Source of the DNA: Narthecium ossifragum
Taxonomy: Eukaryota; Streptophyta; Magnoliopsida; Dioscoreales; Nartheciaceae
Length of the DNA stretch: 64,000 nucleotides
Direction: 5' to 3'
NCBI GenBank assembly: GCA_963920575.1
Contig: OY986965.1
Span: 2,789,072 to 2,853,071, forward strand
The notes beneath the pieces are model-generated. The model was not told the DNA's origin. It did no database searches and saw nothing but the letters and a program-made list of their open reading frames with translations. Positions within the stretch are counted from its first letter, which is position 1; each line of letters opens with the position of its first letter. Positions 1 to 15,162 of the stretch are shown piece after piece. The position numbers and the translations under genes are program-made.

Positions 1-367
1 TGGCAATCTGCATCAAGTATGAATCTCGAGCAATGAATTGAATGCTTACCAACTTGCTTATGATAACACCTTTTAATGCCAAACACGCTTCAAATTCAGA
101 TGATACAGGCCTGCTTCCACTTTCCACTATTATAATTTACTGATACATGAGCAGGACTTTCACACGCTCTCTCTCAATGTTACAATGGTAACAAAAACAA
201 GAACATGATTTCAAAAATGTGGGGACTGATCCACAAAGCATTGATGTATATATAGGTGAGAGTGATTTCTGCCATGTATTTAGTCTCACCTTATCAGCTC
301 CGCCCATGGCGAAGAGAACAGAAGTGTCTTGGCGCATCTCCACCAGGCTTTTGCACCAACAACTTGC
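1..367 (-). other. 3' flank of DEG2
   Basis: Downstream of the DEG2 stop codon on the minus strand. It is moderately AT-rich and presumably holds the 3' UTR and polyadenylation region. I see no separate gene. Confidence 0.5.
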
Positions 368-3300
368 TCATGCCCATAGGAGACCTTCAAATCCAATTTC
401 CAGATTTGAAACCGGACTGTCGCCAATTTCATCATGTGTTGCTTGGTTGTCTTCTAAGTCTACATAAGGTTCTGAAAAATCGGATGACCTTTCACTAGGA
501 ATTCCATAGTCCTTGAGAATGCATGATGAGGCCGCCGCAGCTGCCTCTCTTTCCAAAACAGCTAGAAAATTGTCTTCGAATTCGAATATATAATACTTGT
601 CATTGCAAGCTACACAAGAGTACAGTAATAATGAAACAACAACAAAAGATCTGTCAGTGCCGGGATTATTCATCAGAAAAGAAACATCATGCCTCACTGG
701 GTGGTGAATCTTACAGTCAATAAGATGGGCAAGATGTCGGATGTTTCTTATTCGCGTTCCATTGAACTTTAATACCTGAAGTGAACATGAGTAAATTTGG
801 ATTTCATTATGTTTGTAAAACAGGATAAAGAAATTGACAGAGACGGGAAGTTGATTACTTGTTGACTGCCCATGTCCTCATATCCGATGTTTACTTCATT
901 TGCTAGAACCTATTGTACAGGAAGCACAAAAAAAGTGGCAAATCATCATCAAACTAAAGCATATTGAACCCCCCTAAGCACTGAGAAAATCATGGAGCTA
1001 TTGCTAAAAGGATCCATGGATACAGTAATGAAGAACACAAATATTAACAGCTTAAGGTACCAGTCGCGCTCGACTAATGAGAGGAGCTTATGCTCATGAC
1101 GTCCGTTCAAAGTTCATTGTATTGTCAGCTCAAGCTCATCAACGTGGTGTCATTCGTCACATGCACAAGTGGATCAAACATAGGAAGTTCACCTCCTGGA
1201 TATCAAAATCTAGGAATAGGATGTGACTTCAGAAGGAAGTCTGCAATCTGTCCAGCCACATGGGGCAGGATAATAGTGCTAGTCTAGAGATGCTGGCGGA
1301 CGAAGTGGCATTCTATCTCATGCTTCACCCTCTCATGAGATACTGCATTGCTGACACTTTGCATAGAACAGTGATCATTGCAGTCAAGTGAAGTAAGTCG
1401 TGTGATAGTGACACCAAGATCACAAAGGAATCGTCCGAGATGAACAACCAAGAACCAGGTTTATGCTTAATGAAGGTAAAGTTCTAAAAAAGATTCACAT
1501 ATGGCCTTTGAAGTGTCAAAGGTTCATGCTCATTTGGACTAAGCATACAATAATGCTGATGCACTATGAAGTGCAAGAGAACACCTGAACAAGAAAATAG
1601 TTGACTCACCTGTGACAGAATAACAATCTCTTCCCCCTTAAATCTTGCCAAAGAATAGCGTGCCTTCGCAAGTAATTTTAGCTGACAAAATCAAGAACAC
1701 GTCAAGAATTATATGGAAAAAGCAAACTCCTGATCATCGCTTAAAAGAATTTCATGTGTCAGAAAGATAAAGTAAAAATGTAAATTCTATTCTGTATCTT
1801 ACCCCTATTGAATCTTCACACTCCTCCCTGACAAAGTACCAGTACATGCGAACTAATCAGACACTTTCCACTTTGAGGATAAACAATGACCAGTACAAAA
1901 ACAAGTCTTGTATAGTTCTAAAAATGTACAAAAGAACCGCGAATTCTGGATACTCAAACTTTTTAAACACCAACACTTTTGATAAGCGATAATGACCAGC
2001 ACACAAGGAGGCTCATATAATTTTGAGAATGTACATAAAAACAACAATTCTGGATGCTCACTTTTGCACTTACTCTATCAAGGGTTCCGATAGTGGAGTG
2101 AACACTAGTCCCGCGATAATCAGATATGAAGGCTGCCCCTCCTCAATGTGATATGGCACCTGCACATGAAAATATTTCTTACTCAACATTGAAACATATC
2201 GTTGCGAGGCATTTGTAGCCCCGGGTCCCTGGATACTCAAACTTTTTAAACATATCGCTGCGAGGCATTTGCAGACCCTTGTGGAAACCCCCAAGCATGT
2301 GCTTGGAAAGACAGGTTTTGTACATGATTCCATTAAAACCTGATTCGCGATTTAGTGACCAAGAAATTTTCCCAAAAGGGCTTTAGATAAAATTAAACAA
2401 ACAGCGGTTTTCAAAAAACTAGGTTTTGAGGAAACTAGTTTTCCTAAAATTTGGAAGCGCTAAAGTGAGAAGCCAAGTACTTACTAAATGCACACGTGGG
2501 TACAAAGCAGTCTGGACTTTCATATGGGCCCCTGCTCGAATAATACCAAGTTCTGCAACATCGCCAGCAAACCTGATGACACATTAGAGCAATTTCTCGA
2601 AAATTGGTATCATATTATGCATGCGCGCAAGACACTTATAAAAAAGCATAACAGGAAAGGACGCTTTTGGAAGATGGAAAATATTTGAAAATGCGTACTA
2701 TACAGAAAAGCATATAAAGGATACAGAAGGAAATGAAGCCAATGGATGGGATTGCATAAGAAACTGGAGATAAACCAAAGGATGAAAATATGTTTGATAT
2801 CAAACAAATTATCCTCAAGCAAAATGAAGTCTTTTGCGTCCGAATAAGCTGTAGATACTGATTTATTTCAAGGCACTCATCTTTCTCTTGATGCTTGGGA
2901 AGCTTGTGTATAACAGTGTAGGCTCAAAGAGAGTACTCAAACAGAACAACGGAATTGCCATAAACTTAAGGCTCCTATTTAGTACAATAATGACAGATTA
3001 CGAGAATATAAGGTCAGCATTTACTTTTGACTTATGAGATAGCGGAAAGCAATACGCTCTGTGGACCGAAATGGCACGGTTCCTTCACACCCTACTTGAA
3101 CACCATCAAAGCTCACAATTACATCCCCCTGGGAGTACATCAAATAGGGTGTATCAAGGAACTGTATGTACATGCTTAAATTTCATTAAATGAAGGTAAT
3201 GCAACTAAAAAATGAAATGTAACTAGCATGTGAAAGATAAATTAACTTCATTAAGTTATATCACATATTACTTTTCCAGGAGACTGGGTGTGCCGGTCAG

Positions 3301-6300
3301 TACATAACATGCCAAAAAACAAATAGGAGCTTCATGAAAATGTAAACGATTGGTCCAAAGCTCTCTGAAGTGCCTCCGTCTTATGAAGGACCAAACAGAC
3401 TACCATTGTAGTCACGGTTTTGCTGATGAATATTGTCCAAACAAGTTTTATCTTGCATATTGCTACTACTAGTAGAAGTAGGAAATCAATATCTTGATCA
3501 ACTTAGGGTATAACATGTGCAGAAACTAAGGTTGAAGTAATTGTTATTTAGTTCCAAGGCATCCAAGGCGACAATGTTTCTAAACGTACTAAAAATTAGA
3601 CAATATCAGATGAATAAGCTTTATCAAAGATCTTGATAAGCTTAGGGTCCAATGTGCAGAAACTAAACTCTGACAAGGAATAGCTATTAGTTCCATAGCA
3701 TTAAAGGCAACAGTATTTCTTACCCAAATCAAGAGCTTTCTACTTGGTATAAACTAATAAACCAATTCTTTGGAACAGTGTACTTCAGCAAGGATTACCC
3801 CCAACCTAGCTCATTAGCTAATAAGCACCAAATAAAAAAAGTTCGTCTAGATTTTACAGCTTATATGCCATCCATTTATTACCATTTCAATATGGATTTA
3901 CTTGAAGCTAAAGGCATCTGTGCCATTTTTTTTTTCCTTGTTACTAAGTAGCCAACATAACATTTGTAGAATACAAGAATGAATGCCAAGCCACAGCAAA
4001 TGTATCAGATTTAACTATTAAGAGACCATAAGAGAATTTCCACAACTCCCACAATCCACGTATTGTCTATGCAAATCTGCTAGCAGACAAAATAGTTGCT
4101 AGGAAACGATTAGACCCTTAATGAATAAAACTTACCTCCTTTAGTACTTTACTAGCTGCAGAGGTGGGCTCAACTCGTCGGACCAATACACCCTTCAAAG
4201 TACAAGTAACTATAGAGATCAGCAAGTGAAATAAGATGTAGCTTGGATACACTTTGCATACAGAAGATGAAGACAATCATTGTTAAGTATAGTTTTGGAG
4301 TTCTATTTTGATGCCAACTAGCTGCAGGAGCATACCTCATTCGATGGTACCCTCAAGCATGTCCGTAATGCTGGATTTTCCAACTTTTGAAGTAACACTC
4401 CAAGGCAAGGAAATCCTACATGTTATATCATTTAAGATGGCACAAATCATGATCTTATATCACTTTATGAAAACAAGCCAAACAAGCTTATGTGCAGAGG
4501 TCTAATAGGTTGAAACAAAAAAAAAACTGCACCTTCTAATAGAAATGGAAATTATCCAGCAACCCATTATGATGAGCTGAATACAAAACAGACTTACAAT
4601 ACAACAGGTATATGAAATACAGAAATTGTTCACTAACACAACTTCATGCTGATGCTACTAGACTGTATGGCCAATTCTAAGAACTATAAATTTCTCAAAC
4701 AATGTCACTGCTCCAAAATGTTGCGTTCAACCTCCACCACTTCATGAATGACCATTGAACTGTATTGCCATCTTCTCCCCAATGAATTTTGTTGTTTGCC
4801 TCTATCTCTCAGCTCATTCCTCCAGAAGCATTCGTCCAAGTTACATGTCAATCATTGCCTAATGGTCTATTATCATAGTCAACTCTGTTCTTAACGTTCT
4901 TTGATGGATATTGATATATCTCCATGTTCTTCATGATCTCTGATGTCATAGCTTGGGTACAAAAAAGATAAGTTAGATACTATGGTAGTTAATCATGTTC
5001 TTGCGGCTCTAGTTGCGAGCTAGAAGCTCAATTATGTTAGCCTATGTTGCAGTAGATCATTTTCAAGGATTTATTTGTCATCAACATTGTCAAGGCTAAT
5101 CTGCCAGCGAAGACAACAGTTTTCCTTTGTATATACGCAAGTTAGTATTACTTTATTTGTTCATCCAAGCAGGTGCATCACTTCCTTGAAATTATATGTA
5201 GTTAATGTCCCTGCACCTTTCTACTGCACGTAATGCAAGCTTGGTATTTGCCTACCCCATCACAAATCTGTTTCTTGTACAAGGATAAAAACATATTGCC
5301 TGAAGGAGATCTTGGGAGATGAATATGCTTCCGAAACCATCTTGGAGGATGCTCCACAATGAGCTCATGCTTTTAAAAGATGTCGAGATTGTGATGTGAT
5401 TTCATGATGCTATAAGTCTAAGTAAAAAGTAGCTTAAGTCTCCAGCTTATCATGCATCGGGTCAAAATGTTTGACAGAAATCGCAACAAATCAGTTTTGT
5501 AATAAAGATCAATTCTCTTTTGAACAACATGATGAAAAGCACAACTTAGCACATAACAGTAACTAACATTGACAAAGAAACAAATCAGCTAACAACAATT
5601 TGAGTTACTCTTTAGCATGCTCAATATTAGATAATTTACATACACCATATTAATAACCGAGTCTTCAAATGGATTCAAGACTACTATGACTACAACTAAA
5701 AACAAGTGAGATCCGTTTATCAACCACCTTACCAAACAGCGAATGAGGAGAGGAAAGGTTCCTTTTTGAAGAGGAAATTTGACATACCAGTATACTTCCC
5801 ATTTCTTTCATAATCATTTAAGAAATGTGACACAACAGTCGTGGGAATCACATAACCAATATTTTCAGCTTCTTCAGACCTGAAAACCTAAATATGGTTT
5901 CTAGTCAGATAAACGAGTCGTATTAAACAAAATTGACTCTATCGAGTAGCAAAAAGAATTTATGAACATATGGCATCACGAGATTGTCAAGAATAAAAAT
6001 TTCAGATGCAACAGATTAAAAAGAAAAGAAAAAGACAAAAGAAACATTTAGTGACTTCAGATAGAACATACCATAATAGTTTACATTCCAGTCCCAATGA
6101 GTGATTGTAGTCGAGTAGAAGTAAAATAGCCAAAAAAAATAAAGCAAACAACAAATGGGGCCAGACATCATGGTACACAATCATTCAGCCCAATTACTAC
6201 TTACTCTAGATTGGGTATTTAGCACACCCGATCACCCCTCAAGTGGACTTAGCTCTGAATCTTGTTAAAAATCAACAGCAATTGGTTTCTATAATGACAA

Positions 6301-9300
6301 GAAGTTCAAGAATTAAAACTATCTTGTCTTAAAATGGGAACAAACTTGAGGCTAAGATACAACCAATTAGCACTATTGTAACACCTTAATGACTTCAATT
6401 ACATTGGTAGCAAGCTAAATCTACTTGTCCAACTCTTTGAGTGTTCAATTACCTTCTTTTGATACTTAAATTTCCAAAAAAATTAAAATATGATAGTTAT
6501 TTCCTTGATCTAGAAATATGCATACCCCTATCCTCAGCTATAGAAATGCAAGAAGCTTCTACGTCCAAACAAATGCCTAGATTATATACTCCTGGTTCTC
6601 TAGGAGACTTCCTCAGTTACTGAGTGGCCCATCAGAATGCTAAAGTAACTCCTGAAAACATCTCTCTGGTTGGTAGAAACACATCACTTAGCAAATTTAA
6701 TACTAAACTATGGTGGGTGGGTACCATTGGACCAATACCCCTTCTTTAGCTTTTCTAGTGACCAAGTATCCAACACATTGATCTTGACTCGACTCGGTAA
6801 GAACATTTATACACAAGGCAGTTATGAAGATGGATGTCAAGACTTAAACTCTCATAAGTAGTTAGACACAATGCAAACACCAAATTCAACTTTCGCTCAT
6901 CTGTATCAAGTTATCCACAAGTGCTATCTCATGATAAGAAATTCAAAATTAACCATCAGTCAGGAACGTTCATAGCTTAAATTCCACATCCATCTCCATC
7001 CTTCTAATATATGGTGTCATAGAGACCTTTCAATTGCAAATAACTCCACATGAGCATTATGGGCACTCCAAACCTGTTGGATTCCGGCGGGGGGGCTGCA
7101 ATTGCTCGCTATTGCAGGCCCCTGCCATAGCAAGCTCAACCATCTGATTATACGTCAATGGTTGAGATCAAAAGCTATAAAGTAGGTGAGAGAAAAAATA
7201 AGAAAAGTAGGAGAGAGAATAGTTTGATCTCAGCCATCCATACATAATCTGATGGGTGAGATCCTGCAATAACTTTCGCTATTGCAGGCCCCCCTGATTC
7301 CAAACCTGTTACCTGTCCCAAATGAACTGCCACTGCAATGTCTAGTATATAGCTGGAAGTAATTTGAAGCAGATACTTGTTGTATGCTCAACATACCTTC
7401 AAATCCAAGTCTACTTGTACTATTGTATCGTAGAGTCCTTTTTACTCATTGGCAACTCATATGCATGATGTCGGTGCTTCAAAACTTGTCCTAAATGGAT
7501 GCAAGCTCAGTGCATAGATTATAGCTAAATTAATGCACATGATGGAGCAAAAGTAACCAAAAACCATTATGCAAAAAGCCAAGCAAGTGTATACGTATGA
7601 TGTAAAGTACCATCAACCTGAAATGCAACTCCAATACATTCTCCTTGATCATTGAAGGCAGGACCACCACTATTTCCTGAAAGAACTCGAGAATCACAAT
7701 TCTTCCCTCATTATGAGAATAATCAAACAAGAGACTTCCAAATATTACAAGAAACAGTCTCCCATTTGCAATTATCAGCGAAGTCAGAAGCGAATAAATT
7801 GTTAATCTTAATAATAGAGCTTAGATCCACTAACCAGGATTTATCGCAGCATCAATTTGAATGCCGAGCAGATCAGATGCTCCATGAGCATATGAAGTAA
7901 CCTGATAAGACAAAAAGGTGATAGTCTTAAGTAACATCTCGGATTAGTAAATAAACAACTGTCAACATGCTCAAGATCTTTAAACTTTTTGCACACTCAG
8001 GCTACTACATCAAAATGCAGTACATAAAGAATAACACCCATGTTATCGATGCCTATTTGAGCAAGTGATAAGTACAAAAATTTCACAGCAAGACTTAATT
8101 TTGATCTTGAGATCTTGAAAGTAATAGGCTCCATCATCCAGCTATGCAAAAACTTTATATCATATCATACATAAAAGCAAACAATTAAAACTAAACCTAT
8201 CATAACGAGGATTGCATACAATTAAAAACTGAACTATTTAACTCTCCTAGAAAAGCACAATAAGAAGTTCAAGGAAAGAGGTGACAGTTAATTAGCTTAA
8301 ATAAAGAAAAACTACATTTACAATTTAGATTGAGGCACCTGATAAAAAGTAGCCGCCTAAGCCCAAACTAGGCACCTATGCAGCTGCCAAGGTAACACTG
8401 GAGCACCTAAGCACACTTCCTTTGCTTGGAAGCCTAGAGTTTGCCACTGATAACAGACCTAGCATTGATGAAAGATGATGACCAGCACATAAACTGCCAC
8501 CCTAACAATCTCGACTAGCTATGAAGTTCTATGAGGTATCTCTCACAAATTCCTTTACAAGCACATGCAACTTTCAACTTTGTATTATGATTGCTGAAAC
8601 TTGAAAGTTGGTGATAGAAGGGATCCAATGTTGATGGAAGATTATAGGACACCAACATAAGAAAACATATCAATCTGCCTTTTGGGCTCCCCATCTGCTT
8701 GGGAAAGCCGAAGGAGAAGACCAAAAAAAAGAAAACATATGCCATCTATTTGAGTATACTATGTATGTGCACGTGTGCATGGGGTTCTGTTCATATAACA
8801 AGATTTGGCAACAAGGTGTTGGTCATTTGTAATATAATCTGAGAATCCTGGTATAGGTCATCCTTAGAACCATCCACATTAGTTGCAAGGAACCCAGATT
8901 ATTGTATGCACAGTGATCATGAGAAGTCTCCAAAGGGTAACAGAACATATAAATAATAGCTAGCCAAGTTTCACAGCAGAGAGGGACTGAAGGTACAATG
9001 TTTCATGTTTACAAGCTGCAATGTCAAGATTCGTCGTGATCAAAATCAAACCTCAATTCGTGACACGACACCCTTTGTTACTGATATAGTATCCCCACCA
9101 AGCGGATATCCTACAACCGTGACAGAGTCCTGCAAATTACCAGCATTGATCTTAAGATACTACAGAATCTGAGAAACTATTGCAGAAGAAAAGGCTCGCA
9201 GCGAAATTGTTGAAACAATAGAAGGAAATTTTCAGTATTTCCATCCTTTATGCATAATAAACAGCACTTTTCTAATAGGTCTACTGCTTTCTAGCATAGT

Positions 9301-12300
9301 TACAAGATGCAGTAGTGCACACTTGACAAAGGAATACCTCAAAATTGCAATAACCAACATAAGAAAATGTGTTTCCAGCGCGACGTCCAAAAGTAATGAC
9401 CTTTTCAGGTTACCAATTACAGCAAAGCATATCATCCTCCATACATCAGAAATTAATGCAAAGAATTGTGCAGTAGGTCAGCTTGAACATTATTTTGCAA
9501 TTTGTTACTATATTGCATGTCCGTCATGGATATAAGGTAAAAAGGCATTACCTCCAAATGTGCACAACCGCACATATCCACAAATTAAAGCAATTTACTT
9601 AATGAACCCAGCACATTTAGTACAGAAGATTTCCATTCAGATCATATATGACGGTCATGATACATGCAATCAAATGCACAAAGTCTTGCAAAACGTTTCA
9701 CTTTGAATTCGAGACAGGTTCATTAAAATCTGGGTTCCTGATTACAGACGAAAAAGAAATTTGAACCCTCAAAATAGATATCAACTGACTAATCTATGCA
9801 TAATCCAGCATCTAGGCCTATGCCTTTTTCTTGGAGAATACAAGAACCATTTATGCCACTTTGGAAAGTGGATTCAGCCCTCTATAAGAATTAGCAGCCC
9901 ATCATATCATGAATATGTAACACACTATCATTATTAAATATGTGCAAGCTTGCATTTGAACAATGTCTTTTGAAAGCTGCATAACAGACTCCCTCACTAC
10001 TCTGACAGAATTTCAGCAATTTCCTGACATTCCACTGTTCCAGAAAGTAGAAGCAGCAGAACCCCATAAGTGGCAACAGAAGGGATCAAAGATGCCTAGT
10101 TAACAGTGTAAGAATTCTATACAGCAATAAACCACCAGAAAAATGTTACTTTCCAATTTACCTGAAGGCATGGCAGACGTCCAAGGCGAAGTGGATCAGT
10201 TCCTTTCCAGAATTCCTCACTCTCCACTGAGAGTAATGCAACATCACATTCTACACCTCTAGCTAAAACCTGTATTTCAGATTACTGAGGAAGTTTGTTA
10301 GACAAAATATGCCGACCACTTGAAAAAAATAATCGCTAACCTTTATATGGCAGCCTAAGCCATTCAGAAGAGCAAGGTGCACTTGCAATCTACATAAATA
10401 TTTAGCAACAGTGTATATTCACAGGTGGGACCTAACACAGTGAATGTTAAGAAGGAAAGTTGGAAAGAGCATTTAATATCCCTTTAATCAGCATCTAAGA
10501 TACTAAAGAAAGAAAAACTGGAGTTAAAAATAAGTCAATCATAGGAAGTGTCTTCACAACGTAACCTAGAGGCCAAGTAACTTGCTGCATACAGGACGAC
10601 GAAATAATAAAATCATTACAAAAGTCCTATCAAGATGATACAGTAAAAATATTTATTTTATGAAGATAAAATACAGAATTACAGATATTTTAAGTTTGTA
10701 ACTAAACCAAATGGTAATTGAGAAGTGACAAAACCTCAAAACCCGCAAGTGATGGTGATTGCATGCTAAAGAACAGGGGAAAAAATGTCCTTCTGTGGCA
10801 AAGACAACGGAGCCTTGTGGGTTGTTTGTTACAAGGCAGATAACAAGATATTGGGGTGAATCTATACACCAACTTAAAGTAACTTAAAGGGTTTATAGCT
10901 TTATACCACTGAGAAAGCAACTGCCCCTATTGCATATCCGTGCTGATCTATCACTATGTTCAATATGTTCTAACATAGTTTTTCATTCCTGCCATAGAAT
11001 AGTGCTGATGTCATTGTCCAAAAGCTGTGTCTGGTATTGACATTTGTTTCCATCTCAAGGTACTTACAATGTGCATGGCCACCGGAATCCACCACTCATA
11101 TTACAAAACTGACAATAGATTTAGACTATCTTCAGGACATTTGACATGTTCTAACATAGTTCTCAGGAGCTGCCATAAAATGATGATGATGTCATGGCCT
11201 GAAAATCTTCAGTGGCAGTTTCAGCCTGGAGTTTAATGGTGACATTTGTTTTCCATCTCAAGGTGCTTATGATATGTTGATAGACACTATAACACTTATA
11301 AAGTCATTAGCTCCAAAGTAGAGGGGATATATTTCCAACAAAAATGCAGGACATAAAATAGTACCATAAAGAAATTATTGTGAACTCAACAAAACAAAAG
11401 GGCAAAGAAATTTCACAACTAAGGAAAAGACTTCGCATCCAATTGAAGAAAGCTACCTTGGCTACAAATTTAGTGTCATCTCCCCTCCTCTTTACTTTCA
11501 CCTGGAGCGAGTAAACCAAATAATTTGAAAACAAATGAGACAAGGTAACTAACAATGCTTCAATAGGCCAAGTAGAAAATTGTAGATATTGATATAGCTA
11601 TAATAATTTGCTCATACGAGAACAACTGGATACTAGACATTGGTGGTCCTATAAATTGCATATTAATACAAGCAGTATCGCAGGCTATAAAGCGATCCAA
11701 ACTCCGTACATACTCTCTGTGACTGCATGCATTCAGATCAGATAATTTCCTCCTTCCATCCAGAGGCTATGTTTGTGTATTGCCAAATGGCGTCATCAAG
11801 AAAGAGAGATGACCATTGGCCACAAAATTGAAATTTTAACTCTCATCTCAGTGTTTGGTCATCAGGTCCAAGTCAAAGAGAAAAAAAAGTCATTGCTCGT
11901 TTGTTGCTAGAATAATTTCAGTAGCCAGTTGATAAACCCAAACCCAACATATGAGACATAGCTTTTGGTCCATTTCCTAACAAATCCAATGAAGGCCAAC
12001 GTTTTCATCTCCTCTTCATAGCTTAGCAAACCGTTCAGACAAGATGTCTGAATCTAGGAACTTTTGTCATGATGCATTCATTCAAATCATGCAGTGTAGA
12101 TGAAGCAAAGAAGTAAATTATATACACACATTAAGACTTTCTTAGGAATATTTATACCATATTTCTTAGCAAAAACCACTACGCATGCCAATTCTTTAAA
12201 AAAACATGATTTTCACTCACACAAATATAGATTCTCTGCCCAGATCCTCATTTAAGCTTTATGCAATAAAACTTGAAACAAAAATTGCAACAGTTTTAAA

Positions 12301-15162
12301 TGTGCATTCAAAAGTATTAGACTAGAGAGAACGCTACCTGGGTACCATGTTCAACACAATGTGCATTAGTCAAAAGCTTTCCATCACCAATCATAAAAGC
12401 ACTGAAAAACATATAAGTGTTATATGTACCAAAAAATAAAAGACTAAAAATGCAATATTTGCTTGTTTAACATGACAGCAGGGTAACAATACATTAATTA
12501 AATGTAGAGCAGGGTTCTCTCCAAGTCTGATGTACAGTATGTATCCAGTATAAGTGCACAAATGCATTGAAGATTGCATATATTACTTCACCAAGAGACG
12601 TTGATACTATTAGTTTTCATGGTTAATTTTAAGGGCAGGTTAAACGCCTACATGGTTATCCCATACCATAAGGGAAAAACTCTACTTAGAAATTACCAAC
12701 CAATACTTAAGCAATAATACTCAACAAGAGGATTCCATGTAATTGAAACTCTACTCGAAGCAACCAATAGTTAAGCAATGGTAAGAGGATCCCATGGAAT
12801 CATTCATTGGTTTGCACAAGACTGTTATTTGCATACAGCATTTTCTTGAAGTAGATGAACAAAATGTACAATTGTACATTATAACAATTCAATGTCCAAA
12901 AATAAACTCCTAGATATTCCCTCTAACTACTAAGTACCACTTCATGCAATTCATGAATGGTTGCATACTGGTATTTCTTTTGCTGATCACCTTGTTGAAT
13001 CCCCGAAATGAAGTTAGCTTTCATAAATGATGGTATTAACACCCGTAGTTTGTCTGAAATGAAGTTAACTTAAGGTGAAGCACATGAAGGAACCTTTTCA
13101 ACAATAGTTCTTACCTAGTTTAGAAGACTAGATGATATCAAGAGTTGAGAAGTCGGGAAAAGGGACTCAAAGATCTTTAGCAACCTTTCCAGTCACAATC
13201 TTTGCTGATTGAGTGAATGGCACTACCCAGCAAACACACAGCACAAAAACTGGATCCCAGCAAGGGGATTTGAAGTACATCAAATGATCAAATAACAATC
13301 AACCCAGCAAGCATTAGTCGAACAACTATTTACTTCATAGTACACCCATATAAAAACTCAATTTTGGCCTTCCTAACCAATAAGGGAAAGAAAACCCCTT
13401 GCAGCGGTCATTTGGTCGTTAGCTATCAGACAGCTAGCAGCCAACATAATGGATACATCTGCACCATCATATTAGACAATGAAAAAAGTTGGCGTGGAGT
13501 TATATTCTAACAGTTGTCTGACTAACATCTGCAAAGGAAGAATTAATGCAGACAACATTTTTAACACAAGTATTAGGCATAGTTGTCGAAACATGCCTGC
13601 CAGTACTTGTATACTGCCTTTGCTTTTGCCAAGGGAGAGAGTAATCAGGTGCAGTATGTGTGCAGTAAACCTGTAGAATACATAAAACATGCTGTAATTC
13701 CAATGACGACAAGATTATAGATCTTTCTAGACTGTACATAATACTGTTATTCTCGGAATTCACAAAGCTTGAGATGTACCAGAACATAGATAGATATGTG
13801 TCCTGAACTGTACTAACGGAGATGAAAGGCTGGTAATATTCGAAAATATGTCATATCAGAACAAAGTGAATTACAGTATTCCCTTCAACAATAAAGGGAA
13901 CACATATAATCAGATTTTAAAAATGTCACCATTTGTGGTAAGGTCTATGTACTGAAGATCATGGTACAAAGCTACAAATAACTTTCACACCTTATGTATT
14001 CATTCACCGCTGTCAACCTCCAAGATTTCAAAAAGGATTACCTCGAAGACCCATTCCTTTAAGGTGAATTTGAGGATTTAACTTAATAAAAATGGTACAA
14101 CTTCATTCCGGTCTATAACATTTCAAATTTCAGAAGAAAACACAAATAGATGTTTCTACATCTTTAAATAATACTTTCATCATTTCTCAAAAGCATACCT
14201 TCACAACAGCATTAAGAAACGTAATATCTTGTAGATCCCCTGTGTCGTTAGCCTGATATAGGATCAAACATTAGATTGTATCAAAAGCATGCCAATCTAA
14301 ATTGAGTGTAAGAAATAGAATGTGAAGGCATAACATGGTTAGCAATCATCACATCTAGGATAACACAGATGGCTATAACAATGAATAGTTATGGCACTCA
14401 AGAGCAGTATGCAAAAGTTGAGTTGGACAAACAAATTGATAACCAAGAAACAGAAAAAAGGAAAATGAAAATAGCATTTCAAAGAAAATGCAATGAAATC
14501 AAGACGCTCTCTTCAAGAATACTCAACTTTTTCAAGATTCAAGCATACCTGCGGCTCCTTCATGTCATACACGATACCCTTCTCTTTCTTCTGCACCCCG
14601 AGAGACTTAAACACCGTCGACGGTGACCGGACGCCATCTCCCCGAGCTCCGTCAGGAGAAATATGCCCCCGCTCATCCTTCCCCCTACCTGAGAACCTCT
14701 TCTGCGACGCAGTTCCAATCTATAATTGCAGAACAAGAAGAACCAAACTCGCCTAATCATGTTTCCATGAAAAAGAATCAAGAAACTACAACATTCGATC
14801 AAAAAGATCCCCCATTATCATAGCTTCGTCACCTCATCTTGGTCTTCTCGAGAAAAAGCTCCTCTCCTTAAAGATTTCCTCAATGGCAACACGGTTTCCA
14901 CCTAGAAACGCAAAGTATGAAGAACCCAAGTCGTAGAATAAGCTATAGACAGACAAAGATTCGGAAAATGGGAAATGAACAAAAAATAAGCCATCTTTTA
15001 GATCATTACGATCACCTCTTCATGGTTTTCTTTCCGGGAGTCGCCTCGCCGGAGACTTCTCTTCCTCGGGCTTGTGGAGCAGGCGAATGCAGGCAGTCGA
15101 GAAGAGAAGGAGCAGTGGAAGAAGAGAGGAGAGGGAGTTAGGAGTCCCGCCATAGACGCCAT
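368..15162 (-). CDS. DEG2: DEG2-type chloroplast serine protease, complete
   Basis: ATP-independent Do-like (DegP/HtrA) serine protease of the chloroplast. I rebuilt 21 coding exons with matching phases: 15016-15162, 14549-14719, 14199-14252, 13597-13670, 12338-12401, 11457-11501, 10162-10269, 9052-9129, 7835-7901, 7618-7676, 5788-5887, 4336-4415, 4136-4192, 3025-3128, 2485-2572, 2074-2159, 1803-1827, 1610-1681, 859-909, 715-775, 368-609. They sum to 1833 nt, or 610 residues; plant DEG2 is about 607. The N terminus ([20 protein letters not shown]) is Ser-rich and free of acidic residues, like a transit peptide. The catalytic triad is visible as His163 (TNAHC), Asp194 (ECDVAL) and Ser272 (GNSGGPAF). 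PDZ-type sequence follows, and the protein ends [13 protein letters not shown], as plant DEG2 does. One intron uses a GC donor. The ATG at 15160-15162 is the first in frame; another lies 9 bases downstream. Confidence 0.96.
1877..2062. repeat. imperfect tandem duplication in DEG2 intron
   Basis: Two diverged units of roughly 90-100 bp. Each holds a GATAA...AATGACCAG start, a run near AATGTACA and an end ATTCTGGATNCTCA. A second small duplication (CATATCG..GCGAGGCATTTG) follows at about 2197-2270. These are local intron duplications with no coding role. Confidence 0.55.
3476..3725. repeat. imperfect tandem duplication in DEG2 intron
   Basis: Two copies of about 115 bp share ATCTTGAT..A.CTTAGGGT, TGTGCAGAAACTAA, TTAGTTCCA..GCAT and a final AAGGC.ACA.T.TTTCT. 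It lies in the intron between the exons at 3025-3128 and 4136-4192. Confidence 0.55.
7086..7296. mobile_element. short MITE-like element in DEG2 intron
   Basis: A segment of about 210 bp whose ends both hold G-runs next to CTGCAAT...GCTATTGCAGG in inverted orientation. The flank GATTCC recurs on both sides, a plausible short target duplication. No coding capacity. I cannot assign a superfamily. Confidence 0.55.
10955..11280. repeat. duplicated intron block in DEG2
   Basis: Two units about 170-190 bp apart share ATGTTCTAACATAGTT, GCCATA.AAT, GATGTCAT and TGACATTTGTTT.CCATCTC followed by AAGGT.CTTA. It is a tandem segmental duplication in the intron between the exons at 10162 and 11457. Confidence 0.6.

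Noticed and set aside
6002..6184. Short hydrophobic open frame inside a DEG2 intron
   Set aside because: Intronic AT-rich sequence; no start context or homology, and the flanking DEG2 exons join in phase without it.
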